From: Bdellovibrionales bacterium
GTDB taxonomy: Bacteria; Bdellovibrionota; UBA1018
Assembly: GCA_018266355.1 (NCBI GenBank)
Contig: JAFEAP010000029.1
Coordinates: forward strand, 202,305-266,304
DNA length: 64,000 nucleotides
Direction: 5' to 3'
Part shown: in pieces, positions 24,970 through 33,942 of the stretch
Position numbering within the stretch: position 1 is the first letter of the stretch
How the letters are laid out: each line of letters starts with the position of its first letter
Translations under genes and position numbers: made by a program
The notes under the pieces: model-generated
The model's input: only the letters and a program-made list of their open reading frames with translations
Databases searched by the model: none
Told to the model about the DNA's origin: nothing

Positions 24970-25662
24970 ATGCGCGGAATGTTCCGGAAGGTCGGCGTCG
25001 TCCTCGTCTGCGCCGCGATCGGAGCCTCCGTTTCGCGCGCCGACGAGACCTACACGTTCGTCGTGAAAAAGGCGGACGAAAAGGTCCAAGCGAAACGCGG
25101 GTGGAATTTGCAGGACTGGATTGCCCAGCGGGATTCGATGCGAACGCGCGACCTTTGGCTCGCAATGCATACGCCGACGCCCTATGAGTTTTACCTCGGG
25201 GGGGATTACCGTTTCCTCGATTCGCCGAAGGACGCCCGTGACCATCGCATCCAGTTCGGGGCCTTCGCGCGCATCTTCGGGTTGACCTTCGAACGGGAGA
25301 GCGACCCCGACCGGTGGAACGCGATGTTCAATCTCCGCGTCTTCGGCCTCTATCAGCAGGGAACGAACCTCACGCTTTTCGCGGGAATGCGCGCGCAGTC
25401 GGATCCGACGAGCTTCCGCAGCGCGATCTACGGGGCGAGCTTGACCCTTTACCTCATGCGCCTCGGCGGCGTCGAGACGGCCTATCGGCGCTACGGCGAC
25501 GGCACCTCGGACGCGGCGGGGGCTGGGAAGGGCGGTTCACAGTTCGAGGCGAACCTCTTCATCGACTATAAATTCTTCCGCATCTACGGCGGGCTCCTCA
25601 CGACCGACGTCGACCCGGCCCAAAAACGGGGCTGGCAAATCGGCGGGCGGTTCTACTTCTGA
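24970..25662 (+). CDS. Small beta-barrel-like outer membrane protein
   Basis: 230 aa from ATG 24970 (a GTG at 24961 that overlaps the cyclase stop is an alternative). A signal peptide (FRKVGVVLVCAAIGASVSRA) is followed by alternating hydrophobic strands from residue 65 on and a C-terminal Phe (GGRFYF), the usual outer membrane insertion signal; about eight strands would fit. Family not recognised. Its tight link to the GGDEF gene suggests coexpression. Confidence 0.7.
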   Translation: MRGMFRKVGVVLVCAAIGASVSRADETYTFVVKKADEKVQAKRGWNLQDWIAQRDSMRTRDLWLAMHTPTPYEFYLGGDYRFLDSPKDARDHRIQFGAFARIFGLTFERESDPDRWNAMFNLRVFGLYQQGTNLTLFAGMRAQSDPTSFRSAIYGASLTLYLMRLGGVETAYRRYGDGTSDAAGAGKGGSQFEANLFIDYKFFRIYGGLLTTDVDPAQKRGWQIGGRFYF

Positions 25663-25681
25663 ACGACTCTTTCGGAGCGGG

Positions 25682-26212
25682 TCAGGCGTTCGATTCCCCG
25701 TCTTCGGCCACGGGCGAAAGGATCGCCCTTCGCGCGAGTTCGAACGAGAAACCGCGCCGAACGAGCGCTTCGTAGGCCTTTTTTCCGACCGCACGGTCGT
25801 CGCGGAAGCCGGGATAGCGGCGTTCGATGATTTCGATCGCGCGCGCGAGGTCGTCGCGCCCTTGGGCTTCCTCGACGATGCGGACGATCTCCGCGTCGGA
25901 TAGGACGAGGCCCTTTTGTTTCAGCTTCATCCGGATGACCGCCGGACCTTTCCCTCGCTGGCCTTGAAGGCGCGTGAACGCGGCGGCGTAGCGTCCGTCG
26001 TCGAGGAAGGCGTACTCGAACATGCGCCGGATCGTATTCTCGACGACCGAAGACTCGAACCCGCTCTTCGCGAGGAAGAGGCGGATTTCCTGGCTCGTGC
26101 GGTCCATGCGGGAGATCTTTCGGAGCGCGAGATTCCACGCTTCGGTCGCCGGATCGGTCCGTCGCTCACCCTCGACCGATTCGGCCTCGCCGGAGTTTTC
26201 GCATTCTTCCAT
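25682..26212 (-). CDS. recX: RecX-type regulator of RecA
   Basis: 176 aa, made of three-helix repeats: AWNLALRKISRMDRTSQEIRLFL, then FLDDGRYAAAFTRLQGQRGKGPAVIRMKLKQKG, then DRAVGKKAYEALVRRGFSFELARRAI, the standard RecX layout. RecX binds RecA filaments and limits recombination and the SOS response. recA is not adjacent, unlike in many genomes. About 20 acidic residues at the N-terminus are extra to the family. Convergent with the beta-barrel gene. Confidence 0.9.
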   Translation of the reverse strand: MEECENSGEAESVEGERRTDPATEAWNLALRKISRMDRTSQEIRLFLAKSGFESSVVENTIRRMFEYAFLDDGRYAAAFTRLQGQRGKGPAVIRMKLKQKGLVLSDAEIVRIVEEAQGRDDLARAIEIIERRYPGFRDDRAVGKKAYEALVRRGFSFELARRAILSPVAEDGESNA

Positions 26213-26610
26213 CCCTCCTTCGTAAACGGAATCGGTCAGGAAAACAGCCGAAATTCGGCATTTTTCGGGAATTTTCCGGAGCCAAAACGACGGCGGGCGG
26301 GAATTCGTCGCCGGTGCGATCGGGGTTTATTCAGTTATTCGAGTGTAAAAACTCCGAACTTCCACGCGGATTACCGCCGGAAAACACTGCGGATTTTCGG
26401 TACCCGATTTCTCACGTCCGGAAACCGGGCGCGAGTTTGGCCCGGGGATTGCTCAATACGGGTCCGTCCGAGGGAAGGATTCCTCGATCGCCCAGCCCGC
26501 CCGAATCCCTCCCACCCGTCCGCATCTTTCCCGCTTCAATCGAAGTCCAGTCCCTAAAAATTTCATCCCGCGCGTCTACGCCATCCAGAACGAATACACG
26601 GAGGTTGTTT
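26213..26610. other. 398-nt gap between recX and the trypsin-like gene
   Basis: Divergent promoter region. It contains a small stem (GCCGA-AAT-TCGGC, about 26248-26260) followed by ATTTTTC, an AT-rich patch near 26325-26355, and CGGAGG just before the protease start. The plus frame is open through part of it but shows no coding character or start site, so I see no gene. Confidence 0.6.
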
Positions 26611-27405
26611 ATGTTCTATCGCCATTCGCTCACGCTCGCGCTCGCCCTCGCCCTTTCCTTCTCGGCATTCGCGAGCTCTTCGTCCACGAACATCATCGGG
26701 GGCACGAACGTCTCGGATTCCGATCCCGACGGCGCTTCGACCGTCGCCCTCGTCGCCACGCTCTCGAAAGGCCAGGCGATCTGCACCGGCTCGCTCCTTT
26801 CGGCGAGCCTCATCGTCACCGCCGCCCACTGCGTGACCGACGAAAGGGGCGGCGTCCTCAGTCCGAAGGCGATGACGATCGTCTTCGGAAGCGACGTCCG
26901 CGCGAAGAACCGAATCCTCGCGCCGGTCGCCGGACTCAAGCGGCACCCGGGTTACGATCCGGAGGCGAGCGGGAAGGACCTGAACGACATCGCCGTCGTG
27001 CGCTTCGCCGGGGGACTGCCGCCGGGCTTTCGTCCGGCGAAACTTCTCTCGGCCTCGACCGCGATCCCGAACGGAGGCGCCGCGGTTCTCGTCGGCTACG
27101 GCGTGAACACGATGGCCGGAGGAGGGTCGGGCGCCGGCGTCCTCCGCAAAGTCACCGCCGAGGTCGCCGACGGGAAGTTCGCGAAGACCGAGGTACTCAT
27201 CGACCAGCGGAACAAGAAGGGCGCTTGTCACGGCGATTCGGGCGGGCCGGCCTTCGCGCGCAAAGGGAAGGACCTTCTTCTCTGGGGCGTGACGAACCGG
27301 GGCTACCCGGACAACGGTCCGGATGACTGCGTGCACTACAGCGTCTACACCCGGATCACGACCCAAATGGCGTTCATCAACTCCGCCGCGAGGGCCCTGC
27401 GTTAA
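26611..27405 (+). CDS. Secreted trypsin-like serine protease (S1)
   Basis: 264 aa. A signal peptide (residues 1-21, ending SAFA) and a short propeptide precede IIGGTNVSD, the usual activation site, so it is made as a zymogen or nearly so. Catalytic triad His73 (TAAHC), Asp126 (DLNDIAVV) and Ser210 (CHGDSGGP) are complete, with cysteines placed for chymotrypsin-type disulfides. Asp six residues before the Ser is not present in the trypsin form (KKGACHGDSGG), so cleavage after Lys/Arg is uncertain. Such exported S1 proteases are frequent in predatory bacteria. GGAGG at 26600 supports the start. Confidence 0.93.
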   Translation: MFYRHSLTLALALALSFSAFASSSSTNIIGGTNVSDSDPDGASTVALVATLSKGQAICTGSLLSASLIVTAAHCVTDERGGVLSPKAMTIVFGSDVRAKNRILAPVAGLKRHPGYDPEASGKDLNDIAVVRFAGGLPPGFRPAKLLSASTAIPNGGAAVLVGYGVNTMAGGGSGAGVLRKVTAEVADGKFAKTEVLIDQRNKKGACHGDSGGPAFARKGKDLLLWGVTNRGYPDNGPDDCVHYSVYTRITTQMAFINSAARALR

Positions 27406-27451
27406 ACCGTCGATTGGAGTTCGGAGGGGGTTTCCGTTACGCTTAAGTGAA

Positions 27452-28213
27452 ATGCGCACGCTCGTCACGCTCACGCTCGGAATGGTTCTTTTCGGGGTTT
27501 CGGCTTCGGCCGACGTCCGGGTGATCACTGACATCGACGATACGGCGAAAATCACGGACGTCGGCGACCCCCTCCCCATGATTTGGAACGGCCTCTTCTC
27601 GAAGCGCGCCTTCACCGGCATGCGGGAACTCTACCTCTCGTTCGCGATCGAAAAGAAATACGCGATCGATTACGTGACCGGCACGCCCGATTTCCTCGCT
27701 TTCCGCGCGCGTCGCTTCCTGCGTTCGAACAATTTTCCGGAAGGCGACCTCTATACGAAGCCGCTCTTCAAGAACGAATCCCTTCGCGACTACAAGATCC
27801 GCGTCGTTCGCTCGATCCTCGACGCGAATCCGAAGGACGTCGTGATCCTCGTCGGCGACGATACCCAGGCCGACTTCGACGTCTACGACGACGTCTATCG
27901 CTACGCGCCCGATCGGGTGCTCGCGATCTATATCCGGAAAGTCACGAATCACAAGCTGCCGCCCTCGGCGTACGCTTTTCTCACGGCGTTCGACATCGCC
28001 CGCACCGAATACGTGATGGGTCGGTTCTCCGTCGAGGAGGCCGCGCCGGTCGCGCTCGCGATCGTCGGCGAACGGAAAGACACGCGGATCGTCCCGAAGT
28101 TCAGCTACTGCCCCGTACACGCGTGGGCAGCGATGGATCCGCGCATCGAAGAGTGGAATAACGCGATCGACGCCCGGTTGCAGAAAATCTGCCGCGGCCG
28201 CGCGGAGGACTGA
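27452..28213 (+). CDS. APP1-type (DUF2183) phosphatase-like protein, exported
   Basis: 253 aa with a signal peptide (residues 1-20). The mature protein begins at once with the HAD-like motif DIDDT (Asp27, Asp29, Thr31), then YVTGTPDFL and LVGDDTQADFDVY, which match the catalytic half of the APP1/DUF2183 phosphatidate phosphatase family. The substrate may be phosphatidate or another phospholipid in the periplasm. Its stop and the start of the next gene share one base (TGATG), so it is coupled to a DedA membrane protein. Confidence 0.85.
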   Translation: MRTLVTLTLGMVLFGVSASADVRVITDIDDTAKITDVGDPLPMIWNGLFSKRAFTGMRELYLSFAIEKKYAIDYVTGTPDFLAFRARRFLRSNNFPEGDLYTKPLFKNESLRDYKIRVVRSILDANPKDVVILVGDDTQADFDVYDDVYRYAPDRVLAIYIRKVTNHKLPPSAYAFLTAFDIARTEYVMGRFSVEEAAPVALAIVGERKDTRIVPKFSYCPVHAWAAMDPRIEEWNNAIDARLQKICRGRAED

Positions 28214-28836
28214 TGCCGGCTTGGATGCAGGCCTACTTCACCGCCGCGAATCCGATGTTCTACCCGATTTACGGGCTCGCGCTCCTGCTCGCCGGACTTT
28301 GCATGCCGATCTCGGCCGACTTCGTGCTGCTCACCGCGGGTTACCTCGCGTACATCGGTCAGGCAGAGTACGCGCTCCTCATCCCGATCGCGATCGCGGC
28401 GATTCTCCTCGGAGACACCGTCATGTTCACCATCGGTCGGCGTTTCGGTCGCCGCGTGATCGGGGCCTGGCCGTTCCGGAAGGCATTCACGCCCGAGCGG
28501 CTCGCGCGCACCGAGAAAAGCTTCCGGGAACAAGGTTACCGGGTCGTCTTTCTCGCGCGTTTCATGCCGGGAATCCGGACCGTGTTCATGTTCACTTCCG
28601 GGACGCTCGGCCTCCGTTATTTTCGCTTCCTCGCCTATAACTTCGCGGGCGCGCTCGTCGTGATTCCGGGAACGCTCTTCGCCGTGAAAGCCGTCGCGGG
28701 AAACGTCGAGCTCATCCGCGAAAAACTCGCGCGGGGACAGTGGATCGCGATGGCGGTGATCGTCGTCGTCGGCTGCGTGGTTATCGCGCGGAAGCGGCGG
28801 GCGAACGCGCTCAGAGCGTCTTCAGAAACTCGATGA
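28213..28836 (+). CDS. DedA-family membrane protein
   Basis: 207 aa. Several hydrophobic segments plus the DedA signature GDTVMFTIGRRFG and FLARFMPGIRT (the conserved F-x(3)-R-x-x-P-G-x-R). DedA proteins act in lipid flipping or recycling of undecaprenyl phosphate and need the conserved acidic and Arg residues. Coupled by TGATG to an exported lipid-phosphatase-like protein, which hints at a joint role in phospholipid turnover. Its 3' end overlaps the convergent cytochrome gene by 26 nt. Confidence 0.9.
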   Translation: MPAWMQAYFTAANPMFYPIYGLALLLAGLCMPISADFVLLTAGYLAYIGQAEYALLIPIAIAAILLGDTVMFTIGRRFGRRVIGAWPFRKAFTPERLARTEKSFREQGYRVVFLARFMPGIRTVFMFTSGTLGLRYFRFLAYNFAGALVVIPGTLFAVKAVAGNVELIREKLARGQWIAMAVIVVVGCVVIARKRRANALRASSETR

Positions 28837-30502
28837 GATCCCGCTTCTGCTCGCGGGTATAGCGCTCGACGCCGTCCTTCTCGAGGATGCCTTCGTCGTG
28901 GCCGGTGTTCCGGAGGCCGGGTTTGCGCGAGTCGTAGAAGTAGTCCTTGTCCTTTTTCCAGGCGGCCGGGACGCGCGCCCCTTCGGGATATCCCCCGCAG
29001 TCCGCGTCGTAGTCGCGCGCGGGATCGAGTGCTTCGCCGGCCCAATACGTCGCCGGTCGCTCTTTCCCGACGGTGAGGACCGCGCAGAGGTTCGGCGCGG
29101 AGTTGTTGTGGAAGTACGGCCAGCGGGCCCAGATGCCGACGAGCGGCGGGGGAACGTAGCCTTTCTGCGGCTTGATCAGGACGCCGCTCTTCTTCGAAAT
29201 CGCGAGGGGGTTCAACCCGTTCGCGAGCGAGACCATTCCCATCGCGCGTTGGGGGTCGGTGCCGACGTCGACCACGCGGGTGGTTTTCGGATAGCGAACC
29301 TCGGCCGTTCGCAGCCGATCCGCGAGGGGAAGGGAATCGGAATTCGGATCGTCCCAGACTTTCACGTAGTTTCCGTGACATTTCGCGCATCCGACTTCGA
29401 ACAGCTTCGCGCCGCGTTTCGCTCGAACGATCGAGATATTCTCGGCCGGAAAGAAGTCGGTGATGCGCGGAGCTTCGGTCGAAAAAACCGCCGTCGTGAG
29501 TTCTTCGACGATGCGCGGGTTCGCGTCGAGCCAATCCTCGAGTTCGTGCAGGTCGGTGCCGCGGCCGATCTCGTTCCAAAGCAGGTTAGTGTAGATCGGG
29601 TTACCGGAGACGACCGAACCGTCGGAGAGCCAGCGGTTCTTGTACTTCACGTTCCACCACACCGCGGGCTTCGAGTCGGCGACGAAATTCGAAAGCATTT
29701 CCGCGCGCGGCCGGCGCTCGAGCTTTTCGTCGAACGTCGCGTAGGCGTCGGTTCCCCGGCGAGCGAGGGAAAGCGCGACCTGGGCGAGGGAGGTGTCGAG
29801 GCCGAGAACGGCGGGCTCTTTCGTTCCGATCGCGCCGACCCGGTCGCGAAGGCGCGAATAAAGCGCGGACTCTCCGGCGTCGGCGTGAAGAACGCTCGCG
29901 AAAAGCGCCGGCGGCACGAGCCTCACCGCCTTCTTTCCGAGAACGAAGAAATCGTTCGCCCGCGCGAAGCGGTTCGTGAGCCCGAGAATCTTCTTTCCGA
30001 AAAGGTTCGCGCTGTGACAGGCGGCGCACGAGAGCGTGAACGCCTCGACGCCTTCGCGGCGGAAGACGGTCACGCCCATCCGGACGGAAGGGGTCTCGGC
30101 ACCCCGATGGGGGATCGAATCCGCGCCTTCGCTCTTCGTTCGCGGATAAGCGTGGAGCCCGACCCTCGCGAAGAGGTCGTCGGTGCTGCGGATCTTCGTG
30201 AACCCGGCGAACATCGCCCGGAAAACTTCCCGGATCGGGTTCGGCGAGACGTCGTCGAGGAAATCTCGGGTCGGCCGCCACGGGATCATCGCGCCGGAGA
30301 TGTCGAGCGGGTATTCGAGCGCGTGGAGGTAACCTTCGCGGCGCGCGGCCCCGAGATCGGCTTCCGCGTACCCGTAAGGATTCGCGCGGGGCGATTCGAT
30401 CGTCGCGCCTTCGCTCCAATCGGGCGCCTCGGCGGCCAAGCTCGTCCCGGCGAGCGCGGACAGACTCAGAATTCCGAGCGCGAACCTCTCGATGGTTCCC
30501 AC
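28811..30502 (-). CDS. Exported diheme cytochrome c, possibly RoxA-like
   Basis: 563 aa with a signal peptide (residues 1-23). Two heme c sites are visible: CAACH at 159-163 and CAKCH at 372-376, 213 residues apart. The C-terminal third has PPLVGIWARWPYFHNNSAPNLCAVL, a pattern shared by diheme peroxidase-like proteins and by the RoxA/RoxB rubber dioxygenase group. Spacing and size are near RoxA, but I cannot confirm the active-site residues. Alternatives are a thiosulfate/thiol oxidoreductase-like cytochrome. It is divergent from ggt. Confidence 0.8.
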   Translation of the reverse strand: MGTIERFALGILSLSALAGTSLAAEAPDWSEGATIESPRANPYGYAEADLGAARREGYLHALEYPLDISGAMIPWRPTRDFLDDVSPNPIREVFRAMFAGFTKIRSTDDLFARVGLHAYPRTKSEGADSIPHRGAETPSVRMGVTVFRREGVEAFTLSCAACHSANLFGKKILGLTNRFARANDFFVLGKKAVRLVPPALFASVLHADAGESALYSRLRDRVGAIGTKEPAVLGLDTSLAQVALSLARRGTDAYATFDEKLERRPRAEMLSNFVADSKPAVWWNVKYKNRWLSDGSVVSGNPIYTNLLWNEIGRGTDLHELEDWLDANPRIVEELTTAVFSTEAPRITDFFPAENISIVRAKRGAKLFEVGCAKCHGNYVKVWDDPNSDSLPLADRLRTAEVRYPKTTRVVDVGTDPQRAMGMVSLANGLNPLAISKKSGVLIKPQKGYVPPPLVGIWARWPYFHNNSAPNLCAVLTVGKERPATYWAGEALDPARDYDADCGGYPEGARVPAAWKKDKDYFYDSRKPGLRNTGHDEGILEKDGVERYTREQKRDLIEFLKTL

Positions 30503-30601
30503 GAAACTTTCCCCCTGGTTCCCACGATCATCCCGATCGTTCCTTTAAGGGGTATCGAATCTCCGGATGAAATCCAACCCGCGATTTGGCAGCATGGAAG
30601 C

Positions 30602-32377
30602 ATGCTCATTTTCGCGCGTCCGGTTTCCGATTGGAAAAAGTCAGGTATCGTTTGGGTCCTTTTGGCCTCCGTCTCGGTCATCGGATGTTCGGGCAAGGAT
30701 CGAAAACCGGAAAACGAAGTCGGTCCGCGTTTCGCGGTCCGTGCCGACGCCGAGACGCGCGCGATCACGGAGGCGACCGGGTCCGAGTGGGTCGTGTCGA
30801 CCCAGGGCCGCACGGCCACCGACGCCGTCGATCGAACCTACACGGAGGGCGGAAACATCATCGATGCCGCGATCGCCGCCTCCTTCGCCATCGGCGTCGA
30901 GCGTCCGCAGTCGACCGGGATCGGCGGCGGCGGGTTCATGCTCTATCGCGAAGCGAAGACCGGAAAAATCTACGCGATCGATTTCCGCGAGCGCGCGCCG
31001 GCGAAGGCCTACGAAAAGATCTACCTCGACTCGAAGGGCGAAGTGATTCCCGATAAATCCCTCGTCGGCATCCATGCCGCCGGCGTGCCCGGACTCGTAA
31101 AAGGACTCGCCGAAATCCACCGGAAATTCGGCCGGATCGAATGGAAAACGCTCCTTGAACCGGCCATCGGCCTCGCCGAGAACGGCGTCGCCGTTTATCC
31201 GTACCTCGCGAACGCCCTCGTCGAGGAACGGGAGGATCTCGCGAAATTTCCGGAGACGAAGGCGATCTTCCTGAAGAAAGACGGAACGCCGTACCGCGAG
31301 CGCGAAGTGATCGCGCAGACGAAGCTCGCCCAGTCGCTCCGGGAAATCGCCGCGAAGGGCGCGGACGGCTTCTACCGGGGTCGGATCGCGCACGCGATCG
31401 TACGATCGACGAAGGGATGGATCTCCGCGCGCGATCTCGCGAATTATAAAGTCCGGTGGCTCGCCCCGGTCCGTTCGACCTTCCACGACTACGAGGTCGT
31501 TTCGATGCCGCCTCCGTCGAGCGGGGGAACGCACCTGATCCAGATCTTGAACCTGCTCGAAAAGGAACCGCTCGAGAAGCTCGGTTTTCAGTCCCCGGCC
31601 TCGCTTCACTTGATCGCTTCGGCGATGCAACGGGCATACGTCGATCGGGCGCGCTACATGGGCGATCCCGACTTCGTGAAGATTCCCCTCCGAACGCTGA
31701 CTTCGAAAAAGTACGCGGACCAGATCCGCGCGACCATCGATCCGACCCGCGCCACTCCGGCCGACGCACTCGCCTCGGCGATGCCGGTCCTGCCCGAGCA
31801 CTCCGAAACGACGCATTTCTCGATCATGGACGCCGAAGGGAACGTCGTCGTTTCGACCCAAACCATCAACGGATGGTTCGGCTCGAAGCTCGTCGCCGAC
31901 GGCACCGGCATCCTGCTCAATAACGAAATGGACGATTTTTCCGCGAAGCCCGGCGCGAGCAACCTTTTCGGCGCCATCGGTTCGAAGGCGAATTCCGTCC
32001 AGCCCGGGAAGACGCCGCTCAGCTCGATGTCTCCGACGATCGTGCTCGAGCACGGGAAGCCCCGGCTCGCGCTCGGCGCCCCGGGCGGGACCCGGATCAT
32101 CACCTGCGTGGCCCAGACGATCTTGAATGCGCTCGTTTATCGCCTTCCTCTTTACGACGCCGTGAACGCGCTCCGAATCCACGAGCAGTGGAAGCCGGAC
32201 GTGCTCAATCTCGAGGCGCCGGGCTTCGGGGAGGCGACCGAGGCGGATCTCGCCGCGCGCGGATGGAAGCTCGAAAAGAAGGGCGCGGGGTGCGCGGTTA
32301 TGGCGGTCGCGCGCGAGGGGAACGTCCTGCGCGGCGTTTCAGAGCCTCGGGATCACGGAAAAGCGTTCGCTCGTTAG
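30602..32377 (+). CDS. ggt: Gamma-glutamyltransferase, lipoprotein form
   Basis: 591 aa. The N-terminus VWVLLASVSVIGC is a lipobox (Cys about residue 28), so the enzyme is probably anchored rather than free in the periplasm. The self-cleavage and catalytic Thr403 lies in HSETTHFSIMD; TGIGGGGFMLYR and PLSSMSPTIVLEHGKPRLALGAPGGTRI are the substrate-binding signatures. The proenzyme splits into two subunits and hydrolyses or transfers the gamma-glutamyl group of glutathione and similar peptides. The frame extends far upstream over the divergent cytochrome gene, but only this start has a signal peptide. Confidence 0.94.
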   Translation: MLIFARPVSDWKKSGIVWVLLASVSVIGCSGKDRKPENEVGPRFAVRADAETRAITEATGSEWVVSTQGRTATDAVDRTYTEGGNIIDAAIAASFAIGVERPQSTGIGGGGFMLYREAKTGKIYAIDFRERAPAKAYEKIYLDSKGEVIPDKSLVGIHAAGVPGLVKGLAEIHRKFGRIEWKTLLEPAIGLAENGVAVYPYLANALVEEREDLAKFPETKAIFLKKDGTPYREREVIAQTKLAQSLREIAAKGADGFYRGRIAHAIVRSTKGWISARDLANYKVRWLAPVRSTFHDYEVVSMPPPSSGGTHLIQILNLLEKEPLEKLGFQSPASLHLIASAMQRAYVDRARYMGDPDFVKIPLRTLTSKKYADQIRATIDPTRATPADALASAMPVLPEHSETTHFSIMDAEGNVVVSTQTINGWFGSKLVADGTGILLNNEMDDFSAKPGASNLFGAIGSKANSVQPGKTPLSSMSPTIVLEHGKPRLALGAPGGTRIITCVAQTILNALVYRLPLYDAVNALRIHEQWKPDVLNLEAPGFGEATEADLAARGWKLEKKGAGCAVMAVAREGNVLRGVSEPRDHGKAFAR

Positions 32378-32428
32378 CGCGGTTAAGGATCGGCGCATCT
32401 TCGACCGATCCGTAAAAGGATGGTGTGT

Positions 32429-33544
32429 ATGCGTCGTTTCGGCGTCATTTTGATGGCGGTGCTCTTCTCCACGTCCGGTTTCGCCGGACCGGGAGGCTCG
32501 GTCGTGCTTTTCGGCGGAGACGACCTGAGCGAGAAGGACTTCGCCGCGCTCGGACTCGTCGAGCCCTCATGCGCGGAGGCCGCGAGGAACGCGATCGAAC
32601 CGGAAGTCAAAGAAGCCCTGGGCGGAATCCTCGCCCTGCCGACCGTCGCGACCGCGACGGCGACGAGCCAGCCGGTCGTCGTTTGCCCGACCGGCGGCGG
32701 CGAGGGAGAGAGGTCGGACGTCGTGACGGGATCGTTTCCGGAGGCGGTGAAGCTCACGACCGAAGTCGTCGATTCGCCGATCGCGAAAACGAGTTTGAAG
32801 GACGTCGCCTGCGTGGCCGCCGCCCAGAAAGTATTCGGCGAAACGCACCTGCCCTACCGATCGTGCCCGGGCGACGCTTCGAAGACCGAGCTGCCTTGCC
32901 GGACGCGGAACTCCGCGACCGTGATGGCGCGCGCGTTCGATCTCGTCTCCGAATGCGTCGGGGTCGACCGCCGCGAGCTCTTCCTCCAAGCCGTGAAGAC
33001 GAACGGTTTCGTTCCGGACGCGTGGACGCCGACCGACGAGGGGTTCTCGTTTTTCTCGAGCGAGGCGAAGAAAATCGACGCCGGGATCGGCGCGAACGCG
33101 TTCTGCAAGAGCCTCGACGAGACCGTGAAGGCGTACGCCGCCGAAAAATCGAAGTCCATCTGCGAACGGATGAAACGCCCGGCGGGTTTCCTCCTCCCGC
33201 TCTACTTCCTCGCGAAGTCCCAGCGCGCGCTCCGGGTCGCCCTCGAGAACGCCGCGAACGATAACTGGATGAAGGATCGCTTCGGAAACGAATACGAGAC
33301 GATTCTCCGCGCCGCGATCCATGCTTCCATCGGTCGCGGTCCCGCGAAGGCGCTCTCCGTCTTCCGTGCGGTCGCGAAGGTCGCCGAACCGGACAAGACC
33401 GGTAAGGACATGCCGGTGACCGACGCGAAACGGTTCCTCGAACTCTACGCGAAGCACCTCGAGGAGTTCCCGGGCGCGGCGGCCGAAGTCGAATCTCAGT
33501 CCTCCCGCGTGAAGGAACTCATGGGAGGGCGAGAATGCTTCTAG
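32429..33544 (+). CDS. Exported protein of unknown function, cysteine-containing
   Basis: 371 aa from ATG 32429, picked because AAAAGGA lies 8 nt upstream; a nearby ATG at 32420 has none. Signal peptide RRFGVILMAVLFSTSGFA. The mature part has about nine cysteines spread over the chain, likely forming disulfides in the periplasm, and helical segments in the second half. No family recognised. Its end overlaps the start of the next secreted protein by 10 nt. Confidence 0.75.
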   Translation: MRRFGVILMAVLFSTSGFAGPGGSVVLFGGDDLSEKDFAALGLVEPSCAEAARNAIEPEVKEALGGILALPTVATATATSQPVVVCPTGGGEGERSDVVTGSFPEAVKLTTEVVDSPIAKTSLKDVACVAAAQKVFGETHLPYRSCPGDASKTELPCRTRNSATVMARAFDLVSECVGVDRRELFLQAVKTNGFVPDAWTPTDEGFSFFSSEAKKIDAGIGANAFCKSLDETVKAYAAEKSKSICERMKRPAGFLLPLYFLAKSQRALRVALENAANDNWMKDRFGNEYETILRAAIHASIGRGPAKALSVFRAVAKVAEPDKTGKDMPVTDAKRFLELYAKHLEEFPGAAAEVESQSSRVKELMGGRECF

Positions 33545-33942
33545 GCGCATTCCTCGCTCTCGCGACTTCCGCGTACGGGTCGGCTACGCCGACGCCCGTC
33601 GTGATCCCGTCCGAGATCGTGAAACTCGCCGACGGCATCCGCACCGAGAAGGTTCGCACGAAGCGGCTCGCGCTCTTCTCCGATTTTCAGGCCGATTTGA
33701 AGCGTCGGGTGGGCGAGATTCCGGAGAACATCCCCGAATCCGACGTGCCGAAGGTCCAAATCCTCTACGAACTCGACATCTACCTCGGCGCGCTCAAGCC
33801 CGAGACGATGAACCCGGCGAACTGCGGCCCGGTCCTGAAGTCCCTCCAGCAAATGGCGAATCCGACGAATGTCGACGATTCCGAAGTGCCGGCGACTGGC
33901 CGGCTCGCGCTGGATGTAGTAAAAGCGGCTTGTGCCCCTTAA
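33535..33942 (+). CDS. Small exported protein of unknown function
   Basis: 135 aa with a short signal peptide (LLGAFLALATSAYGSA). The rest is helical with two cysteines (NCGPVL and KAACAP) that could pair. GGGAGGGCGAG before the ATG is a strong ribosome site, and it overlaps both neighbours, so the three genes form one transcript. Function unknown. Confidence 0.72.
   Translation: MLLGAFLALATSAYGSATPTPVVIPSEIVKLADGIRTEKVRTKRLALFSDFQADLKRRVGEIPENIPESDVPKVQILYELDIYLGALKPETMNPANCGPVLKSLQQMANPTNVDDSEVPATGRLALDVVKAACAP

Noticed and set aside
28898..30601. N-terminal extension of the gamma-glutamyltransferase gene across the cytochrome gene
   Set aside because: The reading frame is open by GC bias only; the true start at 30602 is followed by a lipobox and the divergent cytochrome gene is well supported.
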